DNA of 8,343 nucleotides from positions 1 to 8,343 of the forward strand of contig CAUPYH010000079.1 of the NCBI GenBank assembly GCA_963515595.1, given 5' to 3'. This document shows positions 5,020 to 8,343 of the stretch, in pieces; within the stretch, counting starts at the first letter, position 1; each line of letters starts with the position of its first letter. Below the pieces are notes generated by a model that searched no databases, was not told the DNA's origin, and saw nothing but the letters and a program-made list of their open reading frames with translations. The translations under genes were made by a program, and so were the position numbers. The DNA comes from Eikenella sp963515595. GTDB taxonomy: Bacteria > Pseudomonadota > Gammaproteobacteria > Burkholderiales > Neisseriaceae.

Positions 5020-8000
5020 ATGACCGCCCCTGTTTACATCCCCCTGCGCCAACACACCGAATTTTCCATCACCGACGGCACTTTGCGCATCAAAGAGCTG
5101 GTGAAGAAGGCTGCCGCTTTCGGCCTGCCTGCGCTGGGCATCAGCGATTTGATGAACACGTTCGGCCTGGTGAAATTCTATAAAGCCTGCCGTGGCGCGG
5201 GCATCAAGCCGGTGGTGGGGGCGGATGTGTGGGTGGCGAATCCGGACAATCCGGAGCAGCCCTTCCGCGCCATGCTCTTGGTGCGCAACGAAGCGGGCTA
5301 CCGCCGCCTATGCGAGCTGCTCACCCGCGCTTATGTGGGCACGGATCGTAACGTTGCCCATGCTGAGCTTGAGCCGCAATGGCTGGCCGAAGGCGATAAT
5401 GAGGGGTTGATTTGCCTGTCCGGCGCGCATTTGGGCGAAGTGGGCCGCCAGCTGATGAACGGTCATGACAACGCCGCCCGCGCCGCTGCGCAGAAATACG
5501 CGCAATGGTTTCCCGATGCTTTTTATTTGGAACTGCAAAGGCTACCTGAAAAACCGGAATGGGAAACTTCGGTTTCAGGTAGCCTCAAATTGGCGGCGGA
5601 ATTGGGCTTGCCCGTGGTGGCCACCCATCCGGCGCAGTTTTTAAACCCCGACGACTTCAAGGCGCACGATGCGCGGGTGTGCATTGCCGGTGGTTGGGTG
5701 CTGGCGGACAAACGCCGCCCGCGCGATTTTGTGGCCGGCCAGTATTTTGCTTCGCCGGAAGAGGTGGCCGCCCGTTTTGCCGATTTGCCCGAAGCATTGC
5801 AGAACACGGTGGAAATCGCCAAGCGCTGCAACCTCACGCTCACGCTGGGCAAAAATTTCCTGCCGCAGTTTCCCACGCCCGACGGCATGAGCTTGGACGA
5901 CTACCTCTCCCACCTATCCAACCAAGGCCTGCGCGAACGGCTGGCCGCGCTTTATTTGGATGAGGCGGAACGCGAACAAAAGCTGCCGGAGTACCAGGCG
6001 CGGCTGGATTTCGAGCTGGGCACCATCGTGCAGATGGGCTTCCCGGGCTATTTCCTGATTGTGGCCGACTTCATCAACTGGGCGAAAAACAACGGCTGCC
6101 CGGTGGGGCCGGGGCGCGGCTCTGGCGCGGGCTCGCTGGTGGCTTATTCCTTAAAAATTACCGATTTAGACCCGCTGCGCTATGCGCTGCTATTTGAGCG
6201 TTTCCTCAATCCCGAGCGCGTGTCGATGCCCGACTTCGATATCGACTTCTGCCAAAACAACCGCGGCCGCGTGATTGAATATGTGCGCCAAAAATACGGC
6301 TTCGAGGCGGTGAGCCAGATTGTTACCTTCGGCACCTTGTCGTCTAAAGCCGTGATCCGCGACGTGGGGCGCGTGCTGGAGCTGCCCTTTGGCGTGTGCG
6401 ACCGGCTCTCCAAGCTGATTCCGCTGGAAGCCAACAAACCGCTGAGCCTGGAAAAGGCGATGGAGGCCGAGCCGGAAATCGCCAAGGTGCTGGAAGAGGA
6501 AGAGGCCGAAGAGCTGATGGAGCTGGCCAAAAAGCTGGAAGACCTCACGCGCGGCCTCGGTATGCACGCCGGCGGTGTATTGATTGCACCGGGCAAGATT
6601 TCCGATTTCTGCCCGGTGTATCAAGCCGACGAATCCGCCTCGCCCGTTTCCATGTATGACAAAGGCGACGTGGAAGACATCGGGCTGGTGAAGTTCGACT
6701 TCCTCGGCTTGCGCAACCTCACCATCATCGAAATGGCGCAGGAATTCATTGCGCAAACCACCGGCGAGCGCATCGATGTGAACCACATCGACCTCACCGA
6801 CCAGCAAGCCTACGAAGTGTTCCGCAAGGCCAACACCACGGCGGTGTTCCAGTTTGAATCCACCGGCATGAAAAAAATGCTGGCGCAGGCCAACACCACC
6901 AAGCTGGAAGAAATCATCGCCTTTGTGTCGCTCTACCGTCCCGGCCCGATGGATCTGATTCCGGATTTCATCGCCCGCATGAAGGGTGCGCGCTTTGAAT
7001 ATATGCACCCGCTGCTCGAGCCCGTGTTGCAACCCACCTACGGCATCATGGTGTATCAGGAGCAGGTGATGCAGGCCGCGCAGGTGATCGGCGGCTATTC
7101 TCTCGGCGGAGCAGACTTATTGCGCCGCGCCATGGGCAAGAAAAAGCCCGAAGAAATGGCGAAACACCGCGAAATCTTTGCCGAAGGCGCGGCCAAGCAG
7201 GGTATTGCCCGCGAAAAAGCCGATGAAATCTTCGACTACATGGAAAAATTCGCCGGCTACGGCTTCAACAAATCCCATGCCGCCGCCTACGCCTTGGTGG
7301 CCTACCAAACCGCCTGGCTCAAAGCCCACTATCCGGCCGAATTCATGGCTGCCACCATGTCGAGCGAGTTGGACAACACCGACCAGCTCAAGCTGTTCTA
7401 CGACGATGCCCGCGACAACGGCATCCGCTTCCTGCCGCCCGATGTCAACCATTCCGGCTACCATTTCCAGCCCGACGCCCAACACCGCATCCACTACGCC
7501 CTGGGCGCGATTAAGGGCACCGGCGAAGCCGCGGTAGAAGCCATTGTGGCCGCACGCGAAGAAGGCGGCGCATTCCAGAGCCTGTTCGACTTTTGCGAGC
7601 GCGTGAGCCGCCAGCACATCAACCGCCGCACCATCGAAGCCCTAGTGCGCGGCGGCGCGTTCGACAGCATCGAGCCCAACCGCGCCCGCCTGCTTGCCAA
7701 CATCGACCTGGCCATGAGCAACGCCGAGCAGCAGGAAGAAAATGCCAACCAAGGCGGCCTGTTCGATATGGTGGAAGACGCGATTGCCCCCTTGGAAATG
7801 ATCGACGTGCCCGCCTGGGGCGAAGCCGAGCTTCTGGCCGAAGAAAAACAGGCCATCGGCTTCTATTTTTCTGGCCACCCCTTCGGCCCGGCCGAAAAAG
7901 AAGTGCGCCAATTCGCCCCCACCCGCCTCTCCCAGCTCAAGCCCAACGACAACGTGCGCGTGGCCGGCTTCGCCACCGCCATCCGCAGCATGGTGGGCAA

Positions 8001-8343
8001 ACGCGGCAAAATTGCCTTCATCACGCTGGAAGACACCGGCGGCAAAGCCGAAGTGATGATTAGCGGCGAAACGCTCGAGCAGCTTGGCCGCGACACTCTG
8101 CGCGCTGACCAAGTGTTGATTGCCGAATGCCGCATCAGCCGCGACGACTACGGCGGCGAAGACGGCCTGCGCATCATCGCCAACCGCGTTTACACCCTGC
8201 AGGAAGCCCGCAGCCACTACGCCCGCGCCCTCACCCTGCACCTCGCCCCACACCACGACATCCCCCGCCTGGCCGAACTGTTGCAACGAGGCGGCGAAGG
8301 CAAACGCGTCCCCCTGCGCCTGCACTACGCCAACGATAAAGCC
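5020..8343 (+). CDS. dnaE: DNA polymerase III alpha subunit, 3' end outside the window
   Basis: 1108 codons open to the window edge; E. coli DnaE has 1160 residues, so only the last few dozen are missing. It is the replicative polymerase subunit of the Pol III holoenzyme. Domains: PHP (1 to about 270, opening IPLRQHTEFS); palm with catalytic aspartates in PDFDIDF (D405, D407) and VKFDFLGLR (D560); thumb between them; fingers with YQEQVMQ, LGGADLLRRAMGKKKPEEMA and KFAGYGFNKSHAAAY; clamp-binding QGGLF (911-915); OB fold from about 975 with VRVAGFATAIRSMVGKRGK. These match E. coli DnaE residue for residue in the core. ATG 5020 gives MTAPVYIPLRQH, aligning with the E. coli N-terminus, but no good Shine-Dalgarno precedes it. 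An inverted DUS pair is embedded at codons 174-189. The PHP metal ligands look degenerate, as in E. coli, so proofreading is expected to be by a separate DnaQ. Confidence 0.97.
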   Translation, partial: MTAPVYIPLRQHTEFSITDGTLRIKELVKKAAAFGLPALGISDLMNTFGLVKFYKACRGAGIKPVVGADVWVANPDNPEQPFRAMLLVRNEAGYRRLCELLTRAYVGTDRNVAHAELEPQWLAEGDNEGLICLSGAHLGEVGRQLMNGHDNAARAAAQKYAQWFPDAFYLELQRLPEKPEWETSVSGSLKLAAELGLPVVATHPAQFLNPDDFKAHDARVCIAGGWVLADKRRPRDFVAGQYFASPEEVAARFADLPEALQNTVEIAKRCNLTLTLGKNFLPQFPTPDGMSLDDYLSHLSNQGLRERLAALYLDEAEREQKLPEYQARLDFELGTIVQMGFPGYFLIVADFINWAKNNGCPVGPGRGSGAGSLVAYSLKITDLDPLRYALLFERFLNPERVSMPDFDIDFCQNNRGRVIEYVRQKYGFEAVSQIVTFGTLSSKAVIRDVGRVLELPFGVCDRLSKLIPLEANKPLSLEKAMEAEPEIAKVLEEEEAEELMELAKKLEDLTRGLGMHAGGVLIAPGKISDFCPVYQADESASPVSMYDKGDVEDIGLVKFDFLGLRNLTIIEMAQEFIAQTTGERIDVNHIDLTDQQAYEVFRKANTTAVFQFESTGMKKMLAQANTTKLEEIIAFVSLYRPGPMDLIPDFIARMKGARFEYMHPLLEPVLQPTYGIMVYQEQVMQAAQVIGGYSLGGADLLRRAMGKKKPEEMAKHREIFAEGAAKQGIAREKADEIFDYMEKFAGYGFNKSHAAAYALVAYQTAWLKAHYPAEFMAATMSSELDNTDQLKLFYDDARDNGIRFLPPDVNHSGYHFQPDAQHRIHYALGAIKGTGEAAVEAIVAAREEGGAFQSLFDFCERVSRQHINRRTIEALVRGGAFDSIEPNRARLLANIDLAMSNAEQQEENANQGGLFDMVEDAIAPLEMIDVPAWGEAELLAEEKQAIGFYFSGHPFGPAEKEVRQFAPTRLSQLKPNDNVRVAGFATAIRSMVGKRGKIAFITLEDTGGKAEVMISGETLEQLGRDTLRADQVLIAECRISRDDYGGEDGLRIIANRVYTLQEARSHYARALTLHLAPHHDIPRLAELLQRGGEGKRVPLRLHYANDKA
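5539..5585. repeat. Inverted DUS pair inside the dnaE coding sequence
   Basis: AGGCTACCTGAAA (5539-5551) and TTTCAGGTAGCCT (5573-5585) form a perfect 13-bp stem with a 21-nt loop, in frame within dnaE. They are read as RLPEK (codons 174-178) and VSGSL (185-189) in the PHP domain, just after FYLEL. No T-run follows. Compared with E. coli DnaE, the segment between FYLEL and GLPVV is almost the same length (23 versus 22 residues), so the pair replaced sequence rather than inserting. Confidence 0.9.

Noticed and set aside
6190..7032. 280-residue minus-strand ORF with protein-like composition
   Set aside because: Antisense to the catalytic core of dnaE; its H/V/F/L-rich sequence mirrors the dnaE codons and matches no family I know.
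7642..8325. 227-residue minus-strand ORF
   Set aside because: Antisense shadow of the dnaE clamp-binding and OB-fold region.

Overview
The window most likely comes from an Eikenella species (family Neisseriaceae, Betaproteobacteria). The main reason is the 13-mer AGGCTACCTGAAA and its complement TTTCAGGTAGCCT. I count 12 exact copies plus one degenerate copy, all in the first 5.6 kb. AGGCTACCTGAA is the DNA uptake sequence (DUS) dialect known from Eikenella corrodens. The GC-rich housekeeping genes and their Neisseriaceae-like proteins agree. All recognised genes lie on the + strand.

Layout: (1) the 3' end of an AmgK-type sugar kinase (1-227); (2) a 461-bp gap holding a previously unlabelled ~205-bp fold-back repeat (272-476), a DUS and a hairpin-rich tsaC leader; (3) tsaC, the t6A tRNA-modification enzyme (689-1255), closed by a perfect DUS-pair terminator; (4) a good sigma70-type promoter and a Correia-like 13-mer ahead of comEC (1367-3664), the inner-membrane DNA uptake channel; (5) a 418-bp AT-rich gap with a second, diverged copy of the fold-back repeat (about 3702-3902); (6) an AT-rich gene for an exported five-repeat Sel1 protein (4083-4835), closed by another DUS-pair terminator; (7) dnaE, the replicative polymerase alpha subunit (5020 to the window end, nearly complete).

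The genes do not form one pathway. Peptidoglycan recycling, tRNA modification, natural transformation, an unknown Sel1 function and replication sit side by side, mostly separated by their own terminators and promoters. What links the region is the uptake-sequence system. The gene for the DNA uptake channel carries three DUS copies, one of which supplies its stop codon. DUS pairs also serve as terminators and form an inverted pair inside dnaE. The most novel-looking item is the two-copy fold-back element, a MITE-like repeat whose left and right halves pair collinearly over about 200 bp. The Sel1 gene with its upstream gap looks like a compositionally foreign island between comEC and dnaE.
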